Shown: piece after piece, positions 17,121-27,199 of the stretch
Position numbering within the stretch: the first letter of the stretch is position 1
Layout of the letters: every line of letters starts with the position of its first letter
From: an uncultured Eubacteriales bacterium
GTDB lineage: Bacteria > Bacillota > Clostridia > Christensenellales > CAG-138
DNA length: 53,087 nucleotides
Assembly (NCBI GenBank): GCA_900544555.1
Contig: UQWD01000014.1
Span: 1-53,087 of the forward strand
Direction: 5' to 3'
Position numbers and translations under genes: made by a program
The notes under the pieces: model-generated
Databases searched by the model: none
Seen by the model: only the letters and a program-made list of their open reading frames with translations
What the model was told of the DNA's origin: nothing

Positions 17121-17323
17121 TCTTAATAAGTAGGTTCGTTGGGCGTATGGTTAAAGCCTCATTCCTTTTCTTTTACCGTGCCATTGGGGGCGGCTGCAGG
17201 TTACGCGGCTGTTTCCTATAATAAGGGGATGACCTTTTTCCAGCCGATTAAGTTTACCTTCTTTGAGCGCGCCCGCACTTTTGCAGCAATGAATTTAGCC
17301 TTTGCGTTGTTAACACGATAACC

Positions 17324-17373
17324 AAAGTGACCGAAAATTGTCGGCGTTTGCCGTTCACTTTCGCGGCTTTTTT
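17324..17373 (+). terminator. Terminator-like hairpin upstream of pgk
   Basis: AAAGTGA/TCACTTT (17324-17330/17355-17361) with CCGA/TCGG inside, followed after CGCGGC by TTTTTT (17368-17373). It ends whatever transcript covers the repeat region. Confidence 0.5.
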
Positions 17374-17402
17374 AGCTCATCGATCAGGCAAATAGAAAAA
17401 GC

Positions 17403-17430
17403 TTGTATTGGCGGAGGGATATGGTAAAAT
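17403..17430 (+). promoter_or_regulatory. Putative promoter of pgk
   Basis: TTGTAT (17403-17408), 16-bp spacer, TAAAAT (17425-17430), 170 bp before the pgk start. Plausible but not strong. Confidence 0.4.
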
Positions 17431-17602
17431 AATATATCTGAAGCGCGGAGCAATTCGCATTTCATCCGTTAATTGACGCGTTGGCTTATTAATGTCATAA
17501 CTTGCCGATAAACGGTTTTGCGGGGCGGCAGGCTAGAGCCTTCAGCTTTTATACGGTAGTTTTAATCTGATTTGGATTTGGCAGTAAGGAGGACAATGTT
17601 CG

Positions 17603-18790
17603 ATGGCTAAAAAAACAATTGAGGATATTCAGATCAACGGCAAACGGGTGCTGGTGCGCGTTGACTTCAACGTGCCTCTGACGGATAACGGCGAGGTGAG
17701 CGATGATAAGCGCATAGAGGCCGCTCTTCCGACAATACGGTATCTGATTGACAACGACGCGAAGGTGATACTCTGTTCGCACTTGGGGCGGCCTAAGGGC
17801 AGGATTAATCCCAAGCTTTCTCTTAAACCGGTTTCGCAAAGGCTGGCCGGCTTGCTTCCGGGCGTTTCGGTAGCCTTCGCCAGCGACTCCATCGGCCCGG
17901 ACGCTAAGGCGAAGGCGGAGAAACTGGAGGCCGGGCAGGTATTGCTGCTTGAAAACCTTCGTTTTCACCCTGAGGAGGAGGATAACGACCGAGATTTCGC
18001 AAAAGAACTGGCGTCTATGGCGGATATTTTCGTTTCAGATGCGTTCGGAGCCGTACATAGGGCGCACGCGTCCACAACCGGGGTGGCGCAATACCTGCCC
18101 GCCGTGGCCGGTTTTTTAATCGGTAAAGAGCTTGGCATTATCGGCGCTGCGCTCGAGAACCCCCAAAGGCCGTTCGTAACCATTTTGGGCGGCGCGAAGG
18201 TCGCCGATAAAATTGGGGTTATACGAAATCTGCTTGGAATATGCGATACCCTGCTTATCGGGGGCGGCATGGCCTACACGTTCTTTAAAGCCAAAGGGTA
18301 TGAGATTGGCGACTCCCTTTTGGATGCGGAGAGCATCGGCCTGGCCGCAGAGCTGATGGAGGACGCTAAGGCGCGCGGCGTTAATATGGTCCTTCCGATT
18401 GACACGGTGCTTGCGGACAGGTTTGAGCCGGAGGCGAATGTGAAAATGGTGCTGTCAAGCAATATCCCCACCGGCTGGATGGGCATGGATATCGGCGAGA
18501 AAACGCGGGATCTATTCACGAATAAAATCCTCGGCGCAAAAACCGTTATATGGAACGGGCCGATGGGCGTATTCGAGTTCCCGGCGTTCGCAAAAGGTAC
18601 CGCTGCGGTTGCGGAGGCATGCGCCCAATGCGAGGGCGTAACGATAATCGGCGGCGGCGACTCGGCCAGTGCTGTCAAGAAGCTGGGCTATGCGGATAGG
18701 ATGACGCATATATCCACCGGCGGCGGCGCTTCGCTTGAGCTACTGGAGGGCAAAACGCTGCCGGGCGTGGCGGCGCTCAACGATAAATAG
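17603..18790 (+). CDS. pgk: Phosphoglycerate kinase
   Basis: 395-residue cytosolic kinase that makes ATP and 3-phosphoglycerate from 1,3-bisphosphoglycerate and ADP. N-domain signature RVDFNVPL (19-26) and SHLGRPKG; nucleotide-domain segments LGGAKVADKIGVI, WNGPMGVFE and GGGDSA. The length is normal. The start follows AAGGAGGACAATGTTCG. It is the first gene of a glycolytic run with tpiA and gpmI, but no gap gene is adjacent. Confidence 0.98.
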   Translation: MAKKTIEDIQINGKRVLVRVDFNVPLTDNGEVSDDKRIEAALPTIRYLIDNDAKVILCSHLGRPKGRINPKLSLKPVSQRLAGLLPGVSVAFASDSIGPDAKAKAEKLEAGQVLLLENLRFHPEEEDNDRDFAKELASMADIFVSDAFGAVHRAHASTTGVAQYLPAVAGFLIGKELGIIGAALENPQRPFVTILGGAKVADKIGVIRNLLGICDTLLIGGGMAYTFFKAKGYEIGDSLLDAESIGLAAELMEDAKARGVNMVLPIDTVLADRFEPEANVKMVLSSNIPTGWMGMDIGEKTRDLFTNKILGAKTVIWNGPMGVFEFPAFAKGTAAVAEACAQCEGVTIIGGGDSASAVKKLGYADRMTHISTGGGASLELLEGKTLPGVAALNDK

Positions 18791-18904
18791 CGTTCGGGCC
18801 GAAAAGCGGTATATTTGGCGCGCTTTATAACAATGGAGCGTATTTAAAGCGCTTACGCGTTAACAAAATAACGCTGACAAACATAATAACACAGGAGGCT
18901 ACTT

Positions 18905-19651
18905 ATGCGTAAACCCATAATCGCCGGCAACTGGAAGATGAATATGACTCCAGCCGAGGCAAAAGAGCTTATCACTGAGTTGATACCCCTCGTAAAGGAC
19001 GCCGCTTGCGACGTGGTGGTATGCCCCCCCTACGTTGCCATTCCCGTGGTTGCCGCGCTTATAAAGGATACCAATATACGCCTGGGCGCGCAAAATGTAC
19101 ATTGGGCGGCTGCGGGCGCATACACCGGCGAGATTAGCGCGCGAATGCTGAGCGAGGCAGGCGTTGACTTCGCTATCATAGGCCACAGCGAGCGAAGGGA
19201 GTATTTCGGTGAAACGAATAAAACCGTTAACGCGCGCGTAAAGGCCGCGATAGAAGGAGGGATAACCCCTATTATCTGCGTGGGCGAAACCCTTGGCCAG
19301 CGGGAAGCCGGGGAAACGAAAGGCCATGTTTCCGCGCAGATCCAGGCCGCCTTTGAAGGGATTTCCGCTGATGACGCGCGGGAGGCTGTCGTCGCTTATG
19401 AGCCGATTTGGGCCATCGGCACGGGGAGAACCGCCACAGCGCAGGAGGCCAACGATACCATACGCGCGATACGCGGCGCGCTCGCAGAACGATACGGGGA
19501 AGAGACAGCGAAAAAAATGCGCATTCAATATGGCGGAAGCATGAATGCGAAGAACGCGGCTGAGCTGATGGCCATGCCCGAGATAGATGGGGGGCTTATC
19601 GGCGGCGCGAGTTTAAAAGCCGTCGATTTTGCTCAGATCGTTCATTCGTAA
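18905..19651 (+). CDS. tpiA: Triose-phosphate isomerase
   Basis: 248 residues, interconverting dihydroxyacetone phosphate and glyceraldehyde 3-phosphate. Catalytic residues are visible: NWKMN (Lys near 12), GHSERRE (His near 95) and AYEPIWAIGTG (Glu near 167), plus the phosphate loop YGGSMN. The ribosome site is CACAGGAGGCTACTT. It lies 114 bp after pgk, probably in one transcript. Confidence 0.98.
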   Translation: MRKPIIAGNWKMNMTPAEAKELITELIPLVKDAACDVVVCPPYVAIPVVAALIKDTNIRLGAQNVHWAAAGAYTGEISARMLSEAGVDFAIIGHSERREYFGETNKTVNARVKAAIEGGITPIICVGETLGQREAGETKGHVSAQIQAAFEGISADDAREAVVAYEPIWAIGTGRTATAQEANDTIRAIRGALAERYGEETAKKMRIQYGGSMNAKNAAELMAMPEIDGGLIGGASLKAVDFAQIVHS

Positions 19652-19884
19652 GCCTTGCTGCCGCCCGCCGCGTCCTGTGTTTATTCGTGCGGGCGGTCAT
19701 ATATCTGGATGTGTTGTTGTGCATCTGGCCTGCTTGACGCCGGCTAAAAGAAAAGGATTGCTCCAAATACCCGATAACGCATGGAAAAAGCGCATACTAT
19801 CGATTGCTTTTAGGGGCATGATAAAGTAATTTTAATAACAACAGGCGGCGCGGGCAGCGCCGCTTATTCAAGAGGAGGAACCCA

Positions 19885-21429
19885 ATGAAGCCTGTTACGG
19901 CGTTGATTATACTGGATGGATTCGGGTGCTCGGACAACAAAGAGGGGAACGCCATATCCGCTGACGGCGTAAGAAACATCATGGAGATGTTTAACCGCTA
20001 CCCGCATACGAAGCTTTACGCGTCGGGAAGGCACGTCGGCCTTCCCGACGGGCAGATGGGAAATTCCGAGGTGGGCCACCTGAATATCGGCGCGGGAAGA
20101 ATCGTATATCAGGAGCTTACCCGTATATCGAAATCCATAGAGGACGGGGACTTTTTTCGCAAGCCAGAATTTTTAAAAGCCATCAACGCGTGTAAGACTC
20201 ATAACACTTCCCTGCACCTGATGGGGTTATGTTCAGACGGCGGCGTTCACAGCCACCTTGAACACCTTTACGCGCTGGTAAGGCTTGCGCGGGATAACGG
20301 GCTTGAACGTGTGTATATCCACTGCTTTATGGACGGCCGTGACGTTCCGCCCGAAAGCGGGAAAGGTTATATTGAAAGCGTTCAGGCGAAACTCAGGGAG
20401 CTAGGCTGCGGTAGAATCGCCACCGTGACGGGCAGATATTACGCCATGGACAGGGATAACCGCTATGAGCGCACCAAAATGGCGTACGACGCCATCGCGC
20501 GGGGCGTGGGAACGTACGCTCAGGATCCGGCGGAGGCCGTCGGCGAGTCCTATGCCGGCGGCGTTACGGATGAGTTTATCGTACCGACTGTCGTAAGTGA
20601 AAATGGTAAACCCATAGCCACGCTTGGCGAAAACGACAGCGTTATCTTTTTCAACTTCCGCCCGGACAGGGCTAGGCAGCTCACGCGCGCTTTGATTTTT
20701 GAGGATTTTGACGCGTTTGAGCGCGAGAAGGGCTTTTTCCCTCTTACTTTCGTTTCCATGACCCAGTATGACAAGGCCTTTGAAAACCGGCTGCTTGTGG
20801 CGTTTAAACCGGATACGCCGGACAATACGCTCGGGAAATATCTTTCCGATATTGGCCTGAGGCAGCTTCGCATCGCGGAAACGGAGAAGTACGCGCATGT
20901 TACGTTCTTCTTTAACGGAGGCGTGGAAGCGCCGTATCCAAATGAGGACAGGGCGCTAATACCGTCGCCCAAGGTGGCTACGTATGATCTAAAGCCGGAG
21001 ATGAGCGCGTACGAGGTTGCCGATGAAGCGGCGAAGCGTATAGCGAGCGGCGTATACGATGTGATGATATTGAATTTCGCCAACCCGGATATGGTTGGGC
21101 ATACCGGCGATATGGAGGCTGCCGTAGCGGCGGTTCATACGGTTGATAAATGTGTAAGAAAAGTGCTGGACGCGGTTTTGCTTGCGGGAGGCCGCGCAAT
21201 AATCACGGCGGATCACGGAAACTGTGAAAAAATGCGGGCTGAGGACGGTACGCCGTTCACTGCGCACACCTCCAACCCGGTCCCGTTTATACTTGCGGAT
21301 CAATCCCGCCTTGACGCGCGGCTTAAGGAATCTGGGCGGTTATGCGATATCGCTCCTACGCTGCTTGATTTAATGGGTCTCGAAAAGCCGGCCGAGATGA
21401 CCGGTGAAAGTATCCTCTTAAAGCAATAA
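19885..21429 (+). CDS. gpmI: Phosphoglycerate mutase, cofactor-independent
   Basis: 514-residue manganese-dependent mutase converting 3- to 2-phosphoglycerate. Signatures: the metal site DGFG, the catalytic serine in NSEVGHLNIGAGR (Ser near 62), GLCSDGGVHSH, FMDGRDVPP, and the C-terminal metal ligands NPDMVGHTG and TADHGNCE. Length is as in the family (510-515). The start has AAGAGGAGGAACCC. The next glycolytic gene, eno, is not in the window. Confidence 0.98.
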   Translation: MKPVTALIILDGFGCSDNKEGNAISADGVRNIMEMFNRYPHTKLYASGRHVGLPDGQMGNSEVGHLNIGAGRIVYQELTRISKSIEDGDFFRKPEFLKAINACKTHNTSLHLMGLCSDGGVHSHLEHLYALVRLARDNGLERVYIHCFMDGRDVPPESGKGYIESVQAKLRELGCGRIATVTGRYYAMDRDNRYERTKMAYDAIARGVGTYAQDPAEAVGESYAGGVTDEFIVPTVVSENGKPIATLGENDSVIFFNFRPDRARQLTRALIFEDFDAFEREKGFFPLTFVSMTQYDKAFENRLLVAFKPDTPDNTLGKYLSDIGLRQLRIAETEKYAHVTFFFNGGVEAPYPNEDRALIPSPKVATYDLKPEMSAYEVADEAAKRIASGVYDVMILNFANPDMVGHTGDMEAAVAAVHTVDKCVRKVLDAVLLAGGRAIITADHGNCEKMRAEDGTPFTAHTSNPVPFILADQSRLDARLKESGRLCDIAPTLLDLMGLEKPAEMTGESILLKQ

Positions 21430-21454
21430 ATACCGTAATTCGGTAAGGAAATGC

Positions 21455-21483
21455 TTGCGTTTTTTGTAGCGGCGTGTTAGAAT
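21455..21483 (+). promoter_or_regulatory. Promoter of secG
   Basis: TTGCGT (21455-21460), 17-bp spacer, TAGAAT (21478-21483), 34 bp before the secG start. Confidence 0.5.
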
Positions 21484-21517
21484 AACGCTTGCAGTCCAAT
21501 ATTGGAGGTTAAGAACA

Positions 21518-21757
21518 ATGGATATTCCACAGATGATTATCAGCATCGTCATGCTGCTCGCCTCGGTGTTGCTTATCGTGGTGGTATTATTGCAGTCCAC
21601 AAAAAGCGCGGGTTTGGGCGGCGCTTTCGGCGGCGATACCCAGTCTTTTACCAACCGCGGCAAGGCTGCCAGCAAAGAGGCCAAGTACCAGAAAATTACG
21701 GTTGTGTGCGCCATTATTATCGGCGTGCTGGCCATAACGCTTATGATATTAGGATAA
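21518..21757 (+). CDS. secG: Preprotein translocase subunit SecG
   Basis: 79-residue auxiliary subunit of the SecYEG channel. Two membrane helices (about 4-24 and 57-77) flank the glycine-rich cytosolic loop with the family pattern LLQSTKSAGLGGAFGG. The start follows TTGGAGGTTAAGAACA. It precedes rnr and smpB as in many Bacillota. Confidence 0.93.
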   Translation: MDIPQMIISIVMLLASVLLIVVVLLQSTKSAGLGGAFGGDTQSFTNRGKAASKEAKYQKITVVCAIIIGVLAITLMILG

Positions 21758-21786
21758 CCTGACGGTAACAACGCCTGAGTATAGCT

Positions 21787-21817
21787 GGTATGCCGCTTGT
21801 TGGCATACCGTTTTTTT
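21787..21817 (+). terminator. Intrinsic terminator after secG
   Basis: GGTATGCC/GGCATACC (21787-21794/21802-21809) followed by GTTTTTTT. Strong; it separates secG from rnr. Confidence 0.85.
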
Positions 21818-21890
21818 ATGCTTGTGATTGGCTTGTTCCCCGCTTGTCCATACTATATATGACCTCTAACGACAAAGGAAGAAAGGAACG

Positions 21891-24089
21891 ATGGATTTTA
21901 ATTTGGATACACAGATAATTGACGCTTTGAGGCGTGAGAGTAAACCGCTCCCGCCGGAAGCTTTAATGGAAGAATTTGAGGATAAGGACGCTGCCGCCGC
22001 CGCTGTTGAACGGCTGCTCAAGGAAGGGCGCCTGGTTATAACCAAAAAACGCCGGCTTGCGCTTCCCGAACAGACGGGGCTTGTCTACGGCCGGATACAG
22101 GGGCACGCGCGCGGCTTCGGCTTTTTTATACCTGAGGATGGTTCGCCGGACTGTTTCGTACCGGCGGATGCTATGCACGGCGCGATGCATGGGGATAAAA
22201 TCTGGGTCCGGCTTACGGAGCAGCTTTCCCGCACGGGCGCGAGGGAGGCTGAGGTGGTCATGATAGCTGTGCGAGCCATGCGGAGGATCGTCGGAACGTT
22301 TGAGCCAGACGGCTTGTCCGGCGGTTATGTGGTTCCGGACGATCCGCATCTGCCCATGGATATGATGATAAGCGGCTCGGATCTGCGCGGCGCCGGATCC
22401 GGAGACAAGGTTGTGGCGGAGATAACGCGCTATCCCGACGGGCGAAGGCCGATGGCAGGTAAGATAGCGGAAGTGCTCGGCGCGAAAACAGAGGCGGGGA
22501 CGGATATCCTCTCCATTATTCGCCGCCTGGATCTACCCGAGGCGTTTGGCAAAGGCGCGGTGCGGCTGGCGCGCGCGGCCAACAAGCCGGTGGAGGAGGA
22601 TACGGTGCTCAGGCGTGAGGATCTGCGCGCATGGAACGCCATCACTATCGACGGCGCCGATGCGAAGGATTTGGACGACGCGGTTTCCCTTTTGCGGATG
22701 AAAAACGGCAATTTCCTTCTGGGCGTGCATATCGCTGACGTGAGCCATTATGTGGCGGAGGGTTCGCCGCTGGATAAGGAGGCCTTTTCGCGCGGCACGA
22801 GCGTTTATCTGCTCGACCGGGTTATCCCGATGTTCCCTAAGGAAATCAGTAACGGCGTATGCTCGCTCAACGAAAAGGAAACCAAGCTGACGATGTCGTG
22901 CATAATGGAGATAACACCCGCCGGTAAGGTCGTTGACCACCGTATATCGGAAACGGTGATACGTACGAGCAGACGCATGGTCTACGAGGATGTGAATAAA
23001 ATGCTATCCGGCAACGACGAACTATGCGCCCGACATTCGGACGCGCTGCCCATGTTAAGGGATATGCAGGAGCTGATGGGCGTATTGAACGCGAACCGGG
23101 TAAAACGTGGGAGCCTTGATTTTGACTTAAGCGAGGCGAGGATCATACTCGACGACTCCGGGCGCGCCACCGGCGTGGAGAAAGCCGAGCGCGGGGTTGC
23201 GAATAGAATGATTGAGGAGTTCATGCTCATCGCGAACGAGACGGTTGCGCAGCATATGCGCGATATGGGGCTGCCCATGATGTACCGCGTGCATGAAACG
23301 CCGGATAAGGAAAAGCTTACGGAGCTTAACGCGTTTTTACAGACGCTGGGTTATGGTATAAAAAACCTGTCCAACATTCAGCCGCGCGCGCTTCAAAAGG
23401 TGCTGGCCATAGCGAAAAACACCAAGGAAGAAAATGTGGTAAACCGCGTAGTGCTCAGATCCTTGAAAAAAGCGAGGTATTGCGAAAGCTGCCTTGGGCA
23501 CTTCGGGCTGGCCGCGCCGATGTACTGTCATTTTACATCGCCTATAAGGAGATACCCGGATTTAATCGTCCACAGGCTTTTAAAGGAAATGCTGCATGGG
23601 GGGCTCAACAATAAGCGCATTGACGCTTGGACTGAGAAGCTGCCCGAGCAGGCGCGGCACCTGAGCGAACGCGAGCGCGTGGCGATGGAGGCCGAACGGG
23701 CGGTGGACGATTTAAAGAAATGCGAATATATGAAAAGCCGGATAGGCGCTGTTGAAACAGGAATCATATCTGGCGTCGCGCAATACGGTTTTTTTGTGGA
23801 GCTGAGCAATACGGTGGAGGGTATGGTGCGCGCCGCCTCCATTGACGGCGATTATTTTGTGTGCGATGAAAAGAATTATCGCATGGTGGGGCGGAATTCC
23901 GGCCGCGTGTATAGGCTTGGCGACGAGGTGAAGGTGAAGATAGCGGGGGTGGATATGGAATCCGCCAATATCGACTTTGAGTTGGTTCAAAAGGAATGCG
24001 GGCAACGCAAGAACGGAGGTTCAGGAAGGAAAAGCGGCGCGCGGCCCCTTCCAAAGGCTCGGGGCGTTGAAAAAGAGCGGAAAAAATGA
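21891..24089 (+). CDS. rnr: Ribonuclease R
   Basis: 732-residue 3'-5' exoribonuclease of the RNB family that degrades structured RNA and acts with tmRNA/SmpB on non-stop messages. It has an N-terminal winged helix, cold-shock domains (RGFGFFIPEDG), the RNB catalytic core with the Asp cluster ITIDGADAKDLDDAVSL, the family pattern HFTSPIRRYPDLIVHRLL, then an S1 domain (GIISGVAQYGFFVEL) and a lysine/arginine-rich tail. Length is usual for Bacillota. The ribosome site is GGAAGAAAGGAACG. It shares its region with smpB and ssrA, which fits its role. Confidence 0.97.
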   Translation: MDFNLDTQIIDALRRESKPLPPEALMEEFEDKDAAAAAVERLLKEGRLVITKKRRLALPEQTGLVYGRIQGHARGFGFFIPEDGSPDCFVPADAMHGAMHGDKIWVRLTEQLSRTGAREAEVVMIAVRAMRRIVGTFEPDGLSGGYVVPDDPHLPMDMMISGSDLRGAGSGDKVVAEITRYPDGRRPMAGKIAEVLGAKTEAGTDILSIIRRLDLPEAFGKGAVRLARAANKPVEEDTVLRREDLRAWNAITIDGADAKDLDDAVSLLRMKNGNFLLGVHIADVSHYVAEGSPLDKEAFSRGTSVYLLDRVIPMFPKEISNGVCSLNEKETKLTMSCIMEITPAGKVVDHRISETVIRTSRRMVYEDVNKMLSGNDELCARHSDALPMLRDMQELMGVLNANRVKRGSLDFDLSEARIILDDSGRATGVEKAERGVANRMIEEFMLIANETVAQHMRDMGLPMMYRVHETPDKEKLTELNAFLQTLGYGIKNLSNIQPRALQKVLAIAKNTKEENVVNRVVLRSLKKARYCESCLGHFGLAAPMYCHFTSPIRRYPDLIVHRLLKEMLHGGLNNKRIDAWTEKLPEQARHLSERERVAMEAERAVDDLKKCEYMKSRIGAVETGIISGVAQYGFFVELSNTVEGMVRAASIDGDYFVCDEKNYRMVGRNSGRVYRLGDEVKVKIAGVDMESANIDFELVQKECGQRKNGGSGRKSGARPLPKARGVEKERKK

Positions 24090-24200
24090 TAGGCTGTATA
24101 TTATAAGCGCGCTTCGCTAAAGCGGTTTAAATTTTAATAGTAAATTCTAAGATGCAAAGCGCGATGGTAATTATTTATTAGGCGAATGGGGGTGAGGTGG

Positions 24201-24665
24201 ATGCCCGTGAAAAAGGGGATTAATCCTGTTGCGCAGAACAAAAAGGCGCGTCATGATTTTTTTATTGAGGATACCTACGAGTGCGGGATCGCTCTCGCGG
24301 GTACGGAGGTAAAGAGCATCCGCGGCGGCAAGGCGAATTTAAAGGATTCGTACGCTCAAGTAAAAAACGGCGAATGCTTTTTGGTGGGTATGCATGTATC
24401 CCCCTATGAGCAGGGAAACATCAATAACAAAGACCCTTTCCGCACGCGCAAGCTGCTGCTTCATAAGCAGGAGATCAAGAAGCTGGGCGCCCTTTCCCAG
24501 GTGGAGGGTTACAGCCTGATCCCGCTCCAAATGTATTTTAAGGATGGCCGCGTGAAGGTGGAATTGGCGGTTGCCAAGGGTAAGAAGCTTTACGATAAAA
24601 GGCATGACATCGCGGAGAGGGACGCTAAACGGGATATTGAGCGGCGTTTTAAGGACCGGGCCTGA
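24201..24665 (+). CDS. smpB: SsrA-binding protein SmpB
   Basis: 154-residue tmRNA partner that brings SsrA to stalled ribosomes. Family signatures: AQNKKARHDFFI, YECGIALAGTEVKSIR, FLVGMHVSPYEQGN and the basic C-terminal tail (GKKLYDKRHDIAERDAKRDIER). The start at 24201 gives the usual N-terminus; an in-frame ATG at 24186 would add five residues and has no better ribosome site. ssrA follows 770 bp downstream. The gap 24666-25435 has a GC-rich inverted repeat near 24803-24842 (GGCGCGC/GCGCGCC) and no gene I can support. Confidence 0.96.
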   Translation: MPVKKGINPVAQNKKARHDFFIEDTYECGIALAGTEVKSIRGGKANLKDSYAQVKNGECFLVGMHVSPYEQGNINNKDPFRTRKLLLHKQEIKKLGALSQVEGYSLIPLQMYFKDGRVKVELAVAKGKKLYDKRHDIAERDAKRDIERRFKDRA

Positions 24666-25418
24666 TAACCGGATTATTAGTATCGAATCCGGTTATTGAC
24701 GTTAATTTAGGGGATGAACCAGAGTAAATAAAATGCGATAGGCTTTTTCGCGCAAAGGTTTATCAATTAACGTTAACAATTACTTGCGAACGAAATTCTA
24801 CGGCGCGCGCGAGCTTTCGGGTTTTTCACCGGCTTGCGCGCCGAAGAAGGGTGTCATTGCCGACTGCGCCTGCGCTCTGCCCGTACCCGACGGATCGGAA
24901 CGCTATTTCCGCAAGGTTTCAGGGTGAGGATTGTTATTAACGTTATATTTGTTCATTTATCTATAACTCATAAGCCTTAACGGAGCGTCAAGGATGAACG
25001 GATTGATAAGTGCGCTGGGTCCGATGCGTTTGCTTATGTTTAAGACCCAACCCTTGCGAACTCGTGTTTACACACGTTGTGTAGAGGCGGCAGACGGCCT
25101 GTTGGGTAGTCTGGTATATGCTTAACCCGGATAATCTTATAGCATAACTATCTTTTCTGGCGGATAGGGAAATGAATGATATAGATGAGATGTCATTAAA
25201 ATATAGGGTTATGTTTCGTAAAAACTCACGCGTTAAGCCTAAGAACGTGCCGAGAAACTCGCAAGCTTCGCCTGATGCGCATTGAATCGGATCAAAAATC
25301 AGGCGTGAACCTGCTTTGTTGGAGTCCTTGCGTTATTTGTCCAGACGGCGGTTTTACATGGAAATATGCGTTATTCTTCATGTCTGCGAGAGGGCTTTTA
25401 AACGCGCATAACTTATGG

Positions 25419-25429
25419 TATAATATAAT
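25419..25429 (+). promoter_or_regulatory. -10 region of ssrA
   Basis: Overlapping TATAAT hexamers (25419-25424 and 25424-25429). The second places the start at the first G of mature tmRNA; the first has a partial TTTTAA -35 at 25396. Confidence 0.6.
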
Positions 25430-25435
25430 TTGCTT

Positions 25436-25787
25436 GGGGGCGTACATGGTTTCGACGGGGATCATGGAGGCCGGATAAGCGAGCCGAAGACCCGTACTTC
25501 GTAAAAAACGGGACAGATAGTAACTGGCAAAACAAATACAGTACCCGTTGCCGCGTAAATTGCGGTAACCGTCCGCCCGCCGTTGCCCACGACGGCGGAT
25601 ACGGGCGTCATTAATGTGGGGAACCAACCTGCGTAAGCTTTGCCGCAGGCGGGATTTATGAAGCTACCGAAGCGCCGACCCTGTTGATGGGGGCTTCGCG
25701 GAGGGAATTTTAAATCATCAACTACGCTCGTAGAAGGTCCTGTTGACAGGTTTTCGGACAGGGGTTCGATTCCCCTCGCCTCCACCA
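25436..25787 (+). ncRNA. ssrA: Transfer-messenger RNA
   Basis: 352-nt tmRNA that rescues stalled ribosomes and tags the nascent protein. The 5' GGGGGCG pairs with 3' CGCCTCC, followed by A and an encoded CCA. The tRNA-like half has the 5' block TACATGGTTTCGACGGGG and the T-arm GGGGTTCGATTCCCC. The tag reading frame (25526-25558) after TAGTAACT encodes GKTNTVPVAA and TAA, so the full tag would be A-GKTNTVPVAA. The AA end suits ClpXP. smpB and rnr lie upstream. Confidence 0.97.
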
Positions 25788-25821
25788 GAGTAAAACGGTA
25801 GAGTTATTACAATTCTACCAC

Positions 25822-25854
25822 GCGAAAAAGCCCAGTATTACTTGGCTTTTTCGC
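25822..25854 (+). terminator. Terminator of ssrA
   Basis: GCGAAAAAGCC/GGCTTTTTCGC (25822-25832/25844-25854), an 11-bp stem whose 3' arm contains the T-run. The following 400 bp (25855-26254) hold no supported gene. Confidence 0.75.
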
Positions 25855-26254
25855 ATTTGAAGGGGAAATCGCCATCGCTGAAGGGTGGCTTTTTCCGTGA
25901 TTTTCTGAACCCTGCCCGCAATTATGCACACGCCGCTTTCTTATTACAATGGTGAATGGCGCTTATTACAGGCGCTTACTGAATAGTATCTCTATGTACT
26001 GATATATTGAGATGAGGAAACATCCAAAGAGGTGGTTCAATTTCTGCTGACCGAGAGTGATTCTGGCATCATTTAGCGATAGATAAAACAGTGATAATTG
26101 ATGCGGTATTTCCTGCTTGAATCTATATTGCCTCATTTGGTTATACCGCGAAAAGCTGAAAACCTAAAAGGTTTCACAATTGAATGATACTGTGTGGATA
26201 AAATTTGGTATAATGAGGCGACATTATTGTACTTTATATTTGGAGGTAAATTTT

Positions 26255-26716
26255 ATGAAAACTGAAATTAATTATATAATAGGGAACGAGGAGCTGTTGG
26301 ACAGAGTTAAAGATTTGTGGACAGAGTTAAATCAATTGCATGCTGAGAAATCTATATATAATAAAAAGTATTATGCTAATAATACTTTTGAAGCGAGAAA
26401 AAAAGCTCTGCTTTCCACTTCTCGAAATGGTCAGTTATGTATCGTTTTAGCTCATGATAATACTGCACTTGTAGGATATTGTATAGCAAGTATAGTTGCT
26501 GAGACTGGCGAAATAGATTCGATTTTTGTTACAAAGAGTTATCGCAAAAAAGATATAGCTGGTAATATGATGAATCAAGCTCTGGATTGGCTCAAACGGA
26601 GAAATTCAAACAAAACAGTTATAAAAGTGAGTGTTGGAAATGAAGAAGTTTATGGATTTTATGCTAAATTTGGGTTTTATCCTTATCTAACCGAGCTACA
26701 AAAGATTTCTGAATAG
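26255..26716 (+). CDS. GNAT-family N-acetyltransferase
   Basis: 153 residues with the GNAT core: GYCIASIVAETGEIDSIFV, then the acetyl-CoA loop region YRKKDIAGNMMNQALDWL and the C-terminal VYGFYAKFGFYP. The start at 26255 is chosen for TTTGGAGGTAAATTTT; the frame extends upstream without a ribosome site. The gene is clearly AT-richer than its surroundings and may be recently acquired. The substrate is unknown. A second, unrelated GNAT gene follows 63 bp later. Confidence 0.85.
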   Translation: MKTEINYIIGNEELLDRVKDLWTELNQLHAEKSIYNKKYYANNTFEARKKALLSTSRNGQLCIVLAHDNTALVGYCIASIVAETGEIDSIFVTKSYRKKDIAGNMMNQALDWLKRRNSNKTVIKVSVGNEEVYGFYAKFGFYPYLTELQKISE

Positions 26717-26779
26717 TCAAGCATTATAATGTGTTAGATTATCATATAGATTAGTTGGTGTTACCAGGAGGATATATCA

Positions 26780-27199
26780 ATGAATGAAAAAATCACTTAT
26801 AACAACATCCAAAAGGCTTTGCCCTGTGACCAACTCATCCATCTATACAAACAAGCAGGTTGGTTAAACGGCATGCCAAACCCTGAACATGATGTCAACT
26901 TTAACATCGGGCATAAAAACTCCACGCTTGTTATTTCGGCATGGAATGGCGAACGGTTGGTTGGTGCGGCGAGGGTATTGTCAGATACAATATTTCGTTC
27001 ATATCTCCTTGATTTGGTTGTTGACCCGGAATATCAACGTCAAGGAATTGGTCGAGAAATAGTAAAACGCTGTATCGCATATTACCCTGATTCACATTGG
27101 TTGGTAGGTGCGGCGGACGATGCAGTGGGTTTTTATAATAAATGCGGATTTACCAGTACGAAAGGATACTTGAGCCTTCCGGGGAAATACTGTTCATGA
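26780..27199 (+). CDS. GNAT-family N-acetyltransferase
   Basis: 139 residues. Strand-4 region VGAARVLSDTIFRSYLLDLVV, acetyl-CoA loop PEYQRQGIGREIVKR and the C-terminal FYNKCGFTS identify a GNAT enzyme of the small type that acetylates amine substrates. The ribosome site is CCAGGAGGATATATC. It shares little with the preceding GNAT, so the pair is not a local duplication. Downstream (27200-27636) there is only a 7-codon start-stop frame after GGGGGATATTA and a hairpin at 27556. Confidence 0.87.
   Translation: MNEKITYNNIQKALPCDQLIHLYKQAGWLNGMPNPEHDVNFNIGHKNSTLVISAWNGERLVGAARVLSDTIFRSYLLDLVVDPEYQRQGIGREIVKRCIAYYPDSHWLVGAADDAVGFYNKCGFTSTKGYLSLPGKYCS

Noticed and set aside
17139..17321. 60-codon frame upstream of pgk
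   Set aside because: It would need a TTG start without a ribosome site; the sequence ends at a terminator-like hairpin. It could be a relic but I cannot support it.
25292..25785. Open frames on the minus strand across tmRNA
   Set aside because: They lie inside ssrA, which is certain from its paired ends, T-arm and tag frame.
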